Origin: Gammaproteobacteria bacterium | GTDB lineage: Bacteria; Pseudomonadota; Gammaproteobacteria; Thiohalomonadales; Thiohalomonadaceae | Length of the DNA: 64,000 nucleotides | Direction: 5' to 3' | Assembly (NCBI GenBank): GCA_003252455.1 | Contig: QKED01000092.1 | Location: 30,716-94,715 of the forward strand | In this document: piece by piece, positions 1-12,260 of the stretch | Layout of the letters: each line of letters starts with the position of its first letter | Numbering within the stretch: position 1 is the first letter of the stretch | The notes under the pieces: model-generated | Told to the model about the DNA's origin: nothing | The model's input: the letters and a program-made list of their open reading frames with translations, nothing else | The model's database searches: none | Translations under genes and position numbers: made by a program

Positions 1-861
1 CTCGACGCCATCCGCGCCGCCATCCCCCTCGCCCCACTGCACAACCCGGCCAGCCTCGCCGCCATCGAGAGCCTCGTGGCATTGGTGCCCGAGTTACCCC
101 AGGTGGCCGCCTTCGACACCGCCTTTCATCTTGGCATGCCCGCCGTGGCACACCGCTACGCCCTACCGAATAGCCTCTATCACGACCACGGCGTGCGCCG
201 CTACGGCTTCCACGGCTGCTCCCACGAGTATGTGGCGCAGGAGGCGGCCAAGCAGTTGCACCGTCCGCTCGACGAGCTGCGCCTCATCACCCTGCACCTG
301 GGCAACGGCGCCAGCGCCGCGGCCATCCGCCACGGGCGCAGCATCGACACCTCCATGGGCATGACCCCGCTGGAGGGGTTGGTGATGGGCAGCCGCTGCG
401 GCGACCTCGACCCCGGCATCCTCTTCTACCTGCGCCGCGACGGCCTCAGCACCGAGGAGGTGGAGCGGCTGCTCACCCATCAGGCGGGGTTGCGTGGCGT
501 CAGCGGGGTGGGTGATATGCGTGAGGTGTTGCTGCGCGCCCACGCGGGGGATGCCGACGCGGCCCTCGCCCGCGACCTCTTCGTCTACCGCCTGCGCAAA
601 TACATCGGCGCCTACTTCGCCATCCTCGGTGGCCTCGATGCACTGATCTTCACCGGCGGCATCGGTGAGCACAGCGCCGAGATCCGCGCCCGCTGCTGTG
701 CCGAGATGGAGCACCTCGGCCTCGCGCTGGATGCCGATCGCAACAGCGCGCCACAGCCCGATCGCATCAGCCACGCCAATAGCCGCGCGGCGATCCTGGT
801 GGTCCCGACCAACGAGGAGCTGGCCATCGCCCGTCAGGTGGCCTCGCTCTTGCAAGATTGA
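1..861 (+). CDS. ackA: Acetate kinase, 5' end cut by window edge
   Basis: This is the C-terminal part of acetate kinase, which interconverts acetyl phosphate plus ADP with acetate plus ATP in the cytoplasm. The reading frame is open from base 1, so the N-terminus lies outside the window; the first internal ATG (position 76) is not the true start. Family signatures visible are the RYGFHGCSHEYV stretch, the HLGNGASAAAI phosphate-binding segment, DTSMGMTPLEGLVMGSR, and the late FTGGIGEHS motif. It stops 46 bases before a phosphoketolase gene on the same strand. That gene makes acetyl phosphate, so the two very likely form one pathway and operon. Confidence 0.96.
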   Translation, partial: LDAIRAAIPLAPLHNPASLAAIESLVALVPELPQVAAFDTAFHLGMPAVAHRYALPNSLYHDHGVRRYGFHGCSHEYVAQEAAKQLHRPLDELRLITLHLGNGASAAAIRHGRSIDTSMGMTPLEGLVMGSRCGDLDPGILFYLRRDGLSTEEVERLLTHQAGLRGVSGVGDMREVLLRAHAGDADAALARDLFVYRLRKYIGAYFAILGGLDALIFTGGIGEHSAEIRARCCAEMEHLGLALDADRNSAPQPDRISHANSRAAILVVPTNEELAIARQVASLLQD

Positions 862-907
862 ACCTCAGCTTTAACACCATCCACCCGCACTTCCGGGAGA
901 GTACCGA

Positions 908-3289
908 ATGAACGAGAATCGCCTCGTCGAGCAGCCGCTCGACGCCAATGAACTGGCCCTCACCGACGCCTACTGGCGCGCCTGTAACTACCTCGCTGCC
1001 GGCATGATCTACCTGCGCGCCAACCCGCTGCTGCGCGAGCCACTACAGCCCGCGCACATCAAGAGCCGTCTGCTCGGTCACTGGGGCGCGAGCCCCGGCC
1101 TTGCGTTCATGTACACGCACATGAACCGCATGATCAACAAGTACGACCTCAACGCGATCTTCCTCGCCGGGCCCGGCCACGGCGCCCCCGGCGTGCTCGC
1201 GCCGGTCTACCTGGAGGGGACCTACGCCGAGATCTACCCCGACAAGAGCGAGGACCTCGACGGCCTGCGCCGCTTCTTCAAGCAGTTCTCCTTCCCCGGC
1301 GGTATCGGCAGCCACTGCACCCCCGAGACCCCCGGCTCGATCCACGAGGGTGGCGAGCTGGGCTACAGCATCTCGCACGCCTTCGGTGCCGCCTTCGACA
1401 ACCCCGACCTGCTGGTCACCGTGGCGGTGGGCGACGGCGAGGCCGAGACCGGCCCGCTGGCCACCGCCTGGCACTCCAGCAAATACCTGCACCCGATCCG
1501 CGACGGCGCGGTGCTGCCGATCCTTCATCTCAACGGCTACAAGATCAACAACCCGACCCTGCTCTCGCGCATCCCCGGCGAGGAGCTGGCGGACCTGATG
1601 CGTGGCTACGGCTGGGTGCCGCACTTCGTCGAGGGCGACGACCCGCAGGCGATGCACCAGAAGATGGCCGCCACCCTGGAGCAGTGCCTGGCGGAGATCC
1701 GCGCCATCCAGAGCGAGGCGCGCGAGAGTGGTGTGGCCAAGCGCGCCCACTGGCCGATGATCGTACTGCGCACCCCCAAGGGCTGGACCGGCCCGAAGAG
1801 CGTCGACGGCCACCGTGTCGAGGGCTTCTGGCGCGCCCACCAGGTGCCGTTGGCCGGGGTGCAGGAGAACCCCGAGCACCTGCGTCAGCTGGAGGCGTGG
1901 CTGCGCAGCTACCGCCCCGAGGAGCTGTTCGACGAAGAGGGCAGGCTCATCCCCGAACTCAAGGCGCTGGCCCCGAGCGGCAACCGCCGCATGAGCGCCA
2001 ACCCCATCGCCAACGGTGGTCTCTTACGCCGCGCCCTGCGCATGCCCGACTTCCGCGACTACGCCGCCGCCGTGCCGCGTCCGGCCCAGGAGCGTCAGTT
2101 CAACACCAAGCCCCTCGGTGCCCTGCTGCGCGACATCATGGCGCGCAACATGGACAACTTCCGCGTCTTCGGCCCGGACGAGAACACCTCCAACAAGCTC
2201 GACGCCATCTACCAGGTGAGCAAGAAGCTGTGGCTCGCCGACTACCTGCCCGAGGATGCCGATGGCGGTGAACTCTCCCCCGACGGGCGCGTACTGGAGA
2301 TGCTCTCCGAGCACACCCTGGAGGGGTGGTACGAGGGCTACCTGCTCACCGGTCGCCACGGCTTCTTCTCCACCTACGAGGCGTTCGTCCACGTCATCGA
2401 CTCCATGTACAACCAGCACGCCAAGTGGCTGGCCATCAGCAAGGAGATCACCTGGCGTCGTCCGGTCTCGTCGAGCAACCTGCTCATCACCTCTACCGTC
2501 TGGCGTCAGGACCACAACGGCTTCACCCACCAGGACCCCGGCTTCCTCGACGTGGTGGTGAACAAGAACCCGGAGGTGACGCGCATCTACCTGCCGCCGG
2601 ACGTCAACACCCTGCTCTCCACCGCCGACCACTGCCTGCGCAGCACCGACAACATCAACGTCATCGTCGCCGACAAGCAGCAGCATCTGCAGTTCCTCGA
2701 CATGGACGCGGCGATCAAGCACTGCACCAAGGGCCTCGGCATCTGGGACTGGGCGAGCAACGACCAGGGCAGCGAGCCCGACGTGGTGATGGTCGGCTGT
2801 GGCGACATCCCCACTGTGGAGGCGCTGGCCGCCACCGCCCTGCTGCGCGAACACTTCCCCGAGCTGAAGGTGCGCTTCATCAACGTCATCGACCTGTTCC
2901 GCCTGCAGCCCGAGGGTGAGCACCCCCACGGCCTCTCGGACCGCGACTTCGACAGCCTCTTCACCAAGGACAAGCCGGTGATCTTCAACTTCCACGGCTA
3001 CCCGTGGCTGATCCACCGCCTCGCCTACCGCCGCACCAACCACCGCAACCTGCACGTGCGCGGCTATAAGGAGAAGGGCAACATCAACACCCCGTTGGAG
3101 CTGGCGATCAACAACGAGATCGACCGCTTCAGCCTGGCCATCGATGTGATCAACCGCGTCCCCGGCCTGGCCGTGGCCGGTGCCCACGTCAAGGAGAAGC
3201 TGCGCGAGATGCAGATCGAGTGCCGTCACTACGCCTACGAGCACGGCATCGATAAGCCGGACGTGCGCGATTGGGTTTGGCCCTACTAA
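908..3289 (+). CDS. xfp: Xylulose-5-phosphate/fructose-6-phosphate phosphoketolase
   Basis: The 793-residue product is a thiamine-diphosphate phosphoketolase, which cleaves xylulose-5-P and/or fructose-6-P with phosphate to acetyl phosphate. The full family length is present. Recognisable are the early AGPGHGAPG segment, the [18 protein letters not shown] thiamine-diphosphate site near residues 178-195, the [11 protein letters not shown] loop, and the C-terminal [16 protein letters not shown] block. The ATG at 908 has a GGGAGA ribosome-binding sequence just upstream. With the preceding acetate kinase it gives an ATP-yielding bifid-type shunt, and with the following glycogen phosphorylase a route from stored glycogen to acetate. 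Whether it prefers X5P, F6P or both cannot be read from the sequence. Confidence 0.96.
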   Translation: MNENRLVEQPLDANELALTDAYWRACNYLAAGMIYLRANPLLREPLQPAHIKSRLLGHWGASPGLAFMYTHMNRMINKYDLNAIFLAGPGHGAPGVLAPVYLEGTYAEIYPDKSEDLDGLRRFFKQFSFPGGIGSHCTPETPGSIHEGGELGYSISHAFGAAFDNPDLLVTVAVGDGEAETGPLATAWHSSKYLHPIRDGAVLPILHLNGYKINNPTLLSRIPGEELADLMRGYGWVPHFVEGDDPQAMHQKMAATLEQCLAEIRAIQSEARESGVAKRAHWPMIVLRTPKGWTGPKSVDGHRVEGFWRAHQVPLAGVQENPEHLRQLEAWLRSYRPEELFDEEGRLIPELKALAPSGNRRMSANPIANGGLLRRALRMPDFRDYAAAVPRPAQERQFNTKPLGALLRDIMARNMDNFRVFGPDENTSNKLDAIYQVSKKLWLADYLPEDADGGELSPDGRVLEMLSEHTLEGWYEGYLLTGRHGFFSTYEAFVHVIDSMYNQHAKWLAISKEITWRRPVSSSNLLITSTVWRQDHNGFTHQDPGFLDVVVNKNPEVTRIYLPPDVNTLLSTADHCLRSTDNINVIVADKQQHLQFLDMDAAIKHCTKGLGIWDWASNDQGSEPDVVMVGCGDIPTVEALAATALLREHFPELKVRFINVIDLFRLQPEGEHPHGLSDRDFDSLFTKDKPVIFNFHGYPWLIHRLAYRRTNHRNLHVRGYKEKGNINTPLELAINNEIDRFSLAIDVINRVPGLAVAGAHVKEKLREMQIECRHYAYEHGIDKPDVRDWVWPY

Positions 3290-3397
3290 CGGGTTTGCGG
3301 TACAACGCCCCCTCGTCTGCGTCGCATCGTCGTCTTACGGCGGTGCGAGTGCCGTGGGGCGCTAGGTAATGGCGCGTCCGCGCGCCCCTTGGGCGTA

Positions 3398-3441
3398 GGT
3401 CGTCAGGCCCGTGTCACGAGACCTGCACCGGCCTGACGACC
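3398..3441. repeat. Inverted repeat between phosphoketolase and glycogen phosphorylase genes
   Basis: Two perfect 12-base arms (3398-3409 and 3430-3441, GGTCGTCAGGCC and its complement) flank a 20-base spacer. They lie 51 bases before the glgP start. There is no T-run, so this is not a standard intrinsic terminator. It could be an operator, an mRNA-processing hairpin or a weak terminator. Confidence 0.6.
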
Positions 3442-3491
3442 CTCGACACCCGAATCAAGAACAGAGACCCTGTCGACCTCAGGAGTACCCT

Positions 3492-5987
<2,496 letters not shown>

Positions 5988-6026
5988 TCACGCACGCCAC
6001 CGCCTAGAGGTTGCGCGCCTCACGGT

Positions 6027-6056
6027 GTTCGACGGGCGTGGGTGCACTCGTCGAAC
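6027..6056. terminator. Hairpin in the convergent glgP/comM gap
   Basis: The arms GTTCGACG (6027-6034) and CGTCGAAC (6049-6056) pair perfectly across a 14-base loop, between two genes that run toward each other. There is no T-run, so a terminator role is only suggested by position. Confidence 0.35.
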
Positions 6057-6130
6057 GTCCACATCGTCCTCTGCCGGTGTCGGCCTGCCCCAGCCAGCCA
6101 ACCTTTGAGGGTGGCCCTGAGTGGAGCCGC

Positions 6131-7642
6131 TCACCGCCCCCGTCCGCCACGATCCAACACCCGATAACCGATCGCCTCGGCCAGGTGGCGGCGCTCTATG
6201 GCCTCTTTTCCTTCCAGATCGGCGATGGTGCGCGCCAGTTTGAGGATGCGGTGGTAGGCGCGGGCGGAGAGCCCGAGGCGCTCGCTGGCCTGCTCCAGTA
6301 GCTGCGCCTCGCTATTCCCCAGGGGACAGTCCTGATTGATCTCGCGCGGGCCGAGGTGGGCGTTGGCGTGGCCGCGCCGGGCCAACTGTCGTGCGCGCGC
6401 GGCGCAGACACGCGCCTGCACCGCGTGGCTCGACTCGGCCGGCTGGCGGTTGCCGAGTGCCTCGCGTGGCAGGGCCGGGACCTCCACGTGCATGTCGATG
6501 CGGTCGAGCAGGGGGCCGGAGATGCGCGCGCGGTAGCGGGCGACCTGCTCGGGGCTGCAACTGCAGCGTCCGTTGGGGTGGCCGAGATAGCCACAGGGGC
6601 AGGGGTTCATCGCCGCTACCAGCTGAAAGCGGGCGGGGAAGACCACCTGGTTGGCGGCGCGGGAGATGGTGATCTCGCCCGCCTCCAGCGGTTCGCGCAG
6701 CACCTCCAGCACCTTGCGGTCGAACTCCGGCAGCTCGTCGAGGAACAGTACGCCGTGGTGGGCGAGGGAGATCTCGCCGGGGCGTGGGTTGCCGCCGCCG
6801 CCCACCAGGGCCACCGCGGAGCTGGTGTGGTGCGGGCTGCGGAACGGGCGCTGGCGCCACTCGGCGGGGTCGAGTCCACCCCGGCTGATGGAGCGCACGG
6901 CGGCGCTCTCCACCGCCTCGCGGTCGCCGAGCGGCGGCAGGATGCCGGGTAGACGGCTGGCGAGCATGGTCTTGCCGGTGCCGGGGGGGCCGTAGAGCAG
7001 CAGGCTGTGGGCCCCGGCGGCGGCGATCTCCAGCGCCCGGCGTGCCTGGTGCTGCCCCTGTACCTCGCACAGGTCGGGGTGTTCGGTGTGCATCGTCGGC
7101 GCCTCGGCGGGGGTGTGCAGGGGCAGACGCCCCTGGCCGGTGAGGTGCGCACAGATCTCCAACAGGTGGTCGGCGGCGAATAGCTCTCCCCCCTCGATCA
7201 AGGCGGCCTCGTCGGCGTTGGCGCGTGGCAGCAGCAGGGCGCGCCCGGCGTCGCGTGCGGCGAGGGCGATGGGCAGTACGCCGCGTACCGGGCGCAGGCC
7301 ACCGTCGAGGGCCAGTTCGCCGACCAGTTCGACCTGTTTCAGATCGGCACCGGGCAGTTGCTCGGAGGCGGCGAGGATGCCGATGGCGATGGGCAGGTCG
7401 AAGCGTCCCCCCTCTTTGGGCAGGTCGGCGGGGGCGAGGTTGATGGTGATGCGCGCGGCGGGGAAGTCGAAGTTGCTGGTGAGCAGCGCGGCGCGCACCC
7501 GCTCGCGACTCTCCTTGACCGCCGCCTCTGGCAGGCCGACCAGATTGAGCGCCGGTAGGCCGCCGCCGATGTGCACCTCGACCGCCACCGGCGGTGCATC
7601 GATGCCGACGGCGGCGCGGCAGTGGACCACCGCCAGGGTCAT
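6131..7642 (-). CDS. comM: YifB/ComM-type Mg-chelatase-like AAA+ ATPase
   Basis: This 503-residue protein matches the YifB/ComM family, an AAA+ helicase that drives branch migration during natural transformation in Gammaproteobacteria. In order it has an N-terminal ChlI-like Lon-protease-fold domain (about residues 20-140), the Walker A motif GPPGTGKT (about 219-226), a Mg-chelatase ATPase core with FLDELPEF as Walker B and NPCPCGYLGHP as the cysteine-rich motif, and a C-terminal helical domain. Length is normal. It follows ubiK on the same strand after about 80 bases, a common gammaproteobacterial pairing. Presence of comM alone does not prove the host is competent. Confidence 0.93.
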   Translation of the reverse strand: MTLAVVHCRAAVGIDAPPVAVEVHIGGGLPALNLVGLPEAAVKESRERVRAALLTSNFDFPAARITINLAPADLPKEGGRFDLPIAIGILAASEQLPGADLKQVELVGELALDGGLRPVRGVLPIALAARDAGRALLLPRANADEAALIEGGELFAADHLLEICAHLTGQGRLPLHTPAEAPTMHTEHPDLCEVQGQHQARRALEIAAAGAHSLLLYGPPGTGKTMLASRLPGILPPLGDREAVESAAVRSISRGGLDPAEWRQRPFRSPHHTSSAVALVGGGGNPRPGEISLAHHGVLFLDELPEFDRKVLEVLREPLEAGEITISRAANQVVFPARFQLVAAMNPCPCGYLGHPNGRCSCSPEQVARYRARISGPLLDRIDMHVEVPALPREALGNRQPAESSHAVQARVCAARARQLARRGHANAHLGPREINQDCPLGNSEAQLLEQASERLGLSARAYHRILKLARTIADLEGKEAIERRHLAEAIGYRVLDRGGRGR

Positions 7643-7722
7643 GGGGGTGTGGCGGTCAGGTGGGGGCGTGGGTCGGTGTGCGGCATGGATTCCCTCCCAT
7701 GTGTGCTGTTCTCAGGGGCGAC

Positions 7723-8028
7723 TCATTCGTCGCGGCTCACCTGCTGCTGGGCGTGGAGCCGGTCCTCCAGGTCGCGCACGCGCTCGTGCAGGGTGTCGAG
7801 CTGGGCGCGGGTACGGGCGAGGACCTGGCTCTGCACCTCGAACTCCTCGCGCGTGACCAGGTCGAGGCGCCCGAAACCGGCCTGCAGGGCGCTCTGGATG
7901 TTGCGCTCCAGGTCGCGTTGCAGCAACTGTACGCCCGGGGGGAGCAGGGCGGTGATGCGGCGGGTCATGTCGTCGATGAAGTTGAGGTCCACGGGGCTCT
8001 CCGGTCGCGCGGCGGGTGATTGGGTCAT
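7723..8028 (-). CDS. ubiK: Ubiquinone biosynthesis accessory factor UbiK (BMFP domain)
   Basis: The 101-residue protein fits the YqiC/UbiK family, a small membrane-fusogenic accessory factor of the ubiquinone biosynthesis complex in the cytoplasm and at the membrane. It has the family layout: an N-terminal amphipathic helix (NFIDDMTRRITALLP), a central EFEVQSQVLARTR segment, and a C-terminal coiled coil (LDTLHERVRDLEDRL). The ATG at 8028 is chosen because an upstream in-frame ATG at 8166 would add an unrelated proline-rich stretch. It is transcribed away from the glnK gene and toward comM. Confidence 0.88.
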   Translation of the reverse strand: MTQSPAARPESPVDLNFIDDMTRRITALLPPGVQLLQRDLERNIQSALQAGFGRLDLVTREEFEVQSQVLARTRAQLDTLHERVRDLEDRLHAQQQVSRDE

Positions 8029-8125
8029 TGTACGACAATCGTTTCGGTGCGTCAGTCGAGGGGGCTCGGGTGATGGGTTTTGGTCGAGGGGATGACGGGG
8101 GGAGGGCGGACATCGCGTTGGGGTG

Positions 8126-8172
8126 TGCACCAGAACTCGCTGTTGTCTCCCCTCGGTGCACCTCATTGGTGC
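8126..8172 (+). promoter_or_regulatory. NtrC-type enhancer sites upstream of glnK1
   Basis: The sequence GCACCTCATTGGTGC at 8158-8172 is a perfect GCAC-N7-GTGC dyad, the NtrC binding consensus. A second, degenerate copy with only its left half intact (TGCACC at 8126) is centred about 31 bp upstream, three helical turns away. The sites lie about 110-150 bp before the sigma-54 promoter, as expected for enhancer-dependent activation under nitrogen limitation. Confidence 0.75.
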
Positions 8173-8278
8173 GTATCTTGGCCGTTCTGCGCCGTCTCAA
8201 TCCCCGGAGCGGCCTCTTTCAGGTGCGCAGGGGGGCTCGATTCTGGTGGCGGGCCCCTTTGGGGCCCCTGCCAGGGGC

Positions 8279-8295
8279 TTGGCATATCAAATGCT
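8279..8295 (+). promoter_or_regulatory. Sigma-54 promoter for glnK1-amt1
   Basis: TTGGCATATCAAATGCT matches the sigma-54 consensus TTGGCACG-N4-TTGCW, with the required GG-N10-GC spacing. The glnK1 ATG is 143 bases downstream. The intergenic stretch 8029-8437 holds this promoter, the NtrC sites and otherwise nothing recognised. Confidence 0.8.
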
Positions 8296-8392
8296 TGCTA
8301 TTGGGAGGGTTATTTAACCAGTGGCACTGCGAACGGGCATGCGCGGGCAGGGCCGTTTCGGTGTGGACGGTCGCCCGTCGCGATGGGTATGA

Positions 8393-8776
<384 letters not shown>

Positions 8777-8804
8777 GCGGCGAAATTTTTTTAGGAGATT
8801 ACCG

Positions 8805-10103
8805 ATGCAGATAAAGAGAGTTTCGCAGGGCCTGTGGGCGCTGCTCGCCACCACCCTCCCCGTTGCGGCCTTCGCCGAAGACGCCCTGGACTCCGGCAAC
8901 ACGGCCTGGATGCTCACCGCCACCGCCTTGGTGCTGCTCATGACCATCCCCGGTCTGGCGCTCTTCTACGGCGGCATGGTGCGTGCCAAGAACGTCCTCT
9001 CGGTGCTCATGCAGTGCTTCGCTATCACCGCCCTGATGACCGTGCTGTGGATGGTCGCCGGCTATAGCATCGCCTTCACCGATGGCGGCTCGATGAACGC
9101 CTGGATGGGCGGCTTCAGCAAGATGTTCCTCTCCGGGGTGACGGTGGACAGCCTGAGCGGCACCATCCCCGAGTCCCTGTTCATGACCTTCCAGATGACC
9201 TTCGCCATCATCACCCCGGCACTCATTGTCGGTGCCTTCGCCGAACGCATGAAGTTCTCCGCCATGCTCTGGTTCATGGGGGGTTGGCTGCTGCTGGTCT
9301 ATGCACCGATCTGCCACTGGGTGTGGGGTGGCGGCTGGCTGGCCGACAAGGGTGTGCTCGACTTCGCCGGTGGTACCGTGGTGCACATCAACGCCGGTGT
9401 CGCCGGTCTGGTCGCGGCCATCGTCCTGGGTAAGCGCAAGGGTTACCCCGGCACCGCCATGCCCCCGCACAACCTGACCTATACCCTGATCGGCGCCTCC
9501 CTGCTGTGGGTGGGTTGGTTCGGCTTCAACGCAGGCTCCGAGCTGGCCGCCGACGGCACCGCCGGCATGGCCATGGCGGTGACCCAGATCGCCACCGCCG
9601 CCGCCGCTCTGGCCTGGATGTTCGCCGAGTGGGTCGCCCACGGCAAGCCGAGTGTGTTGGGCATCGCCTCCGGTGCCGTGGCCGGTCTGGTCGCCATCAC
9701 CCCCGCCTCCGGCACCGCAGGCCCTATGGGTGCCCTGTTGATCGGCGCCGCTGCCGGTGTCGGTTGCTTCTTCGCCGCCACCAAGCTCAAGCGCGCCATG
9801 GGCTATGACGACTCCCTGGACGCCTTCGGCGTGCACGCGGTGGGCGGCATCATCGGTGCTATCCTCACCGGCGTGTGTGCCGACGCCAGCCTCGGCGGCG
9901 TGGGTCTGGCCGAGGGCGTGAGCATCGGTCAGCAGGTGGTGGTGCAGGCCATCGGCGTGCTCGCCACCCTGGTCTACACCGCCGTGGCCAGCTTTGTCCT
10001 GCTCAAGATTGTCGACCTGCTGGTCGGTCTGCGCGTGACCGAGGAGCAGGAGAGCGAAGGCCTCGATATCGCCATGCACGACGAGCGCGGCTACAACCTG
10101 TAA
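8805..10103 (+). CDS. amt: Ammonium transporter Amt, first copy, with signal peptide
   Basis: The 433-residue inner-membrane ammonium channel follows glnK1 by 28 bases. The ATG at 8805 is set by AGGAG at 8793-8797; the in-frame codon at 8751 lies inside glnK. Residues 1-23 are a cleavable signal peptide ending AFA, as in E. coli AmtB. Eleven transmembrane helices are expected; visible signatures are LALFYGGMVRAKNVLS, GGTVVHINAGVAGLVAA (first pore histidine) and DAFGVHAVGGIIGAILTG (second pore histidine). GlnK1 is the presumed gating partner. A strong terminator follows. Confidence 0.95.
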   Translation: MQIKRVSQGLWALLATTLPVAAFAEDALDSGNTAWMLTATALVLLMTIPGLALFYGGMVRAKNVLSVLMQCFAITALMTVLWMVAGYSIAFTDGGSMNAWMGGFSKMFLSGVTVDSLSGTIPESLFMTFQMTFAIITPALIVGAFAERMKFSAMLWFMGGWLLLVYAPICHWVWGGGWLADKGVLDFAGGTVVHINAGVAGLVAAIVLGKRKGYPGTAMPPHNLTYTLIGASLLWVGWFGFNAGSELAADGTAGMAMAVTQIATAAAALAWMFAEWVAHGKPSVLGIASGAVAGLVAITPASGTAGPMGALLIGAAAGVGCFFAATKLKRAMGYDDSLDAFGVHAVGGIIGAILTGVCADASLGGVGLAEGVSIGQQVVVQAIGVLATLVYTAVASFVLLKIVDLLVGLRVTEEQESEGLDIAMHDERGYNL

Positions 10104-10128
10104 GCCTCGCCTCTCGCGTGCCCCTCAA

Positions 10129-10161
10129 GGGGTGGGTGCCTCGGCACCCACCCCTTTTTTT
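10129..10161 (+). terminator. Intrinsic terminator of glnK1-amt1
   Basis: A GC-rich 12-bp stem (GGGGTGGGTGCC paired with GGCACCCACCCC) is followed directly by seven T residues. It lies 26 bases after the amt1 stop codon. Confidence 0.93.
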
Positions 10162-10244
10162 GTGCCGTTCGGTCGGGTCGTGAGTGCCTGCGGTGGCATA
10201 TGTGCCAACCATCTGTCCTTTTGAGGGGGAGCGGTGCGGGCCAC

Positions 10245-10291
10245 GCACAGCGGTTGTGCCGAAAGCGCGGCCGCTTGCACCATCATGGTGC
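10245..10291 (+). promoter_or_regulatory. Paired NtrC-type sites upstream of glnK2
   Basis: Two dyads fit GCAC-N7-GTGC: 10245-10259 and 10277-10291 (GCACCATCATGGTGC, perfect). Their centres are about 32 bp apart, the same three-turn spacing seen upstream of glnK1. They lie about 95-140 bp before the sigma-54 promoter at 10386. Confidence 0.78.
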
Positions 10292-10385
10292 GATTTGCGC
10301 GCGAAAGGGCGCGAATGGCCCCTGAGGGTGGGCATGGGTCTGCCGTGAACGGCCAATCCCCTGTGACCACGCCCGGTTCTGGGTA

Positions 10386-10402
10386 TTGGCACAAGGTGTG
10401 CA
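10386..10402 (+). promoter_or_regulatory. Sigma-54 promoter for glnK2-amt2
   Basis: TTGGCACAAGGTGTGCA matches TTGGCACG-N4-TTGCW with exact GG-N10-GC spacing. The stretch 10162-10540 contains this promoter and the NtrC sites and no gene. Confidence 0.8.
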
Positions 10403-10411
10403 TACGGATAG

Positions 10412-10879
<468 letters not shown>

Positions 10880-10923
10880 GACCACCTCTCTTCACTCATT
10901 TGAATTTGGCATAGGAGTTCGTC

Positions 10924-12162
10924 ATGGAACCCGTAGCAGAATTGCAATACGTACTTAACACCTTCTGGTTCGTCCTCGCTGGCGCGCTGGTGATGTGGAT
11001 GGCCGCTGGCTTCGCCATGCTTGAGGCTGGTCTGGTCCGCACCAAGAACACCACCGAGATCCTCACCAAGAACGTCGCCCTTTACGCCATCGCCTGCATC
11101 ATGTACCTGCTGGTCGGTTACAACCTGATGTACGGCTCTGGTAACAGCTTCATCGGTGGCGGCTTCCTCCTGAGCGGCATCGCCGGTGACGACGGTGTCT
11201 CCTACATGGGTGATGCGGGTCCGCACCACGCCATGCTCGCCGACTTCTTCTTCCAGGTCGTGTTCGTCGCCACCGCCATGTCCATCGTCTCCGGTGCCGT
11301 CGCCGAGCGCATGAAGCTGTGGGCCTTCCTGCTCTTCTCCGTGGTCATGACCGGCTTCATCTACCCCATTCAGGGCCACTGGAGCTGGGGCGGTGGCTTC
11401 CTCTCCGAGGTCGGCTACTCCGACTACGCCGGTTCTGGCATCGTGCACATGTGCGGCGCGGCCGCTGCACTCGCCGGTGTCCTGCTGCTCGGCGCACGTA
11501 AGGGCAAATACGGCTCCAACGGCCAGATCAACGCCATCCCCGGTGCCAACCTGCCCATCGCCACCCTGGGTACCTTCATCCTCTGGCTCGGCTGGTTCGG
11601 CTTCAACGGCGGCTCCGAGCTGGCCCTCGATAGCAAGGGCGCTGCCGATGCCATCGCCGCTGTGTTCGTCAACACCAACATGGCCGCTGCTGGTGGCCTG
11701 GTCGCCGCCCTCATCACCGCCCGCGTGCTGTTCGGCAAGGCCGACCTGACCATGGCCCTGAACGGTGCCCTGGCTGGCCTGGTGGCCATCACCGCTGGCC
11801 CCAACACCCCCACCCCCCTGCTCGGCACCATCATCGGCGCCATCGGTGGCGTGCTGGTGGTCTTCTCCATCCTCACCTTCGACAAGCTGAAGATCGATGA
11901 CCCGGTCGGTGCCATCTCCGTGCACGGTGTGGTCGGTATGTGGGGCGTCCTGGCTGTGCTGCTCTCCAACGAGGAGGCCACCCTGACCGGTCAGCTCTAC
12001 GGCATCGTCGCCATCTTCGGCTTCGTCTTCGTCTCCAGCCTCATCGTCTGGTTCGTGCTCAAGGCCGTCATGGGCATCCGCGTCAGCGAAGAGGAAGAGT
12101 ACGAGGGCGTCGACCTGGTCGAGTGCGGTATGGAAGCCTACCCCGAGTTCACCGCCAAGTAA
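10924..12162 (+). CDS. amt: Ammonium transporter Amt, second diverged copy
   Basis: The 412-residue ammonium channel belongs to a different Amt subgroup from the copy at 8805. It has no cleavable signal peptide and begins directly with the first helix and the AGFAMLEAGLVRTKN motif typical of this subgroup. Both pore histidines are present, in GSGIVHMCGAAAALAGV and in AISVHGVVGMWG. GGAGT at 10914-10918 serves as ribosome-binding site. It forms an operon with glnK2 under a sigma-54 promoter. Two transporters of unlike type may differ in affinity or in GlnK gating. Confidence 0.94.
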   Translation: MEPVAELQYVLNTFWFVLAGALVMWMAAGFAMLEAGLVRTKNTTEILTKNVALYAIACIMYLLVGYNLMYGSGNSFIGGGFLLSGIAGDDGVSYMGDAGPHHAMLADFFFQVVFVATAMSIVSGAVAERMKLWAFLLFSVVMTGFIYPIQGHWSWGGGFLSEVGYSDYAGSGIVHMCGAAAALAGVLLLGARKGKYGSNGQINAIPGANLPIATLGTFILWLGWFGFNGGSELALDSKGAADAIAAVFVNTNMAAAGGLVAALITARVLFGKADLTMALNGALAGLVAITAGPNTPTPLLGTIIGAIGGVLVVFSILTFDKLKIDDPVGAISVHGVVGMWGVLAVLLSNEEATLTGQLYGIVAIFGFVFVSSLIVWFVLKAVMGIRVSEEEEYEGVDLVECGMEAYPEFTAK

Positions 12163-12187
12163 GCGGCACAAGCTCTCTCCTGGGTTG

Positions 12188-12217
12188 GGGGGTACCTTCG
12201 GGTACCCCCTTTTTTTT
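12188..12217 (+). terminator. Intrinsic terminator of glnK2-amt2
   Basis: The stem GGGGGTACC/GGTACCCCC closes a stable TTCG tetraloop and is followed by eight T residues. It lies 25 bases after the amt2 stop. Confidence 0.95.
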
Positions 12218-12260
12218 GCGCTTTTGTCGCGGGTCTGAGAGGCTGTGTGGCGGGAGGGCG

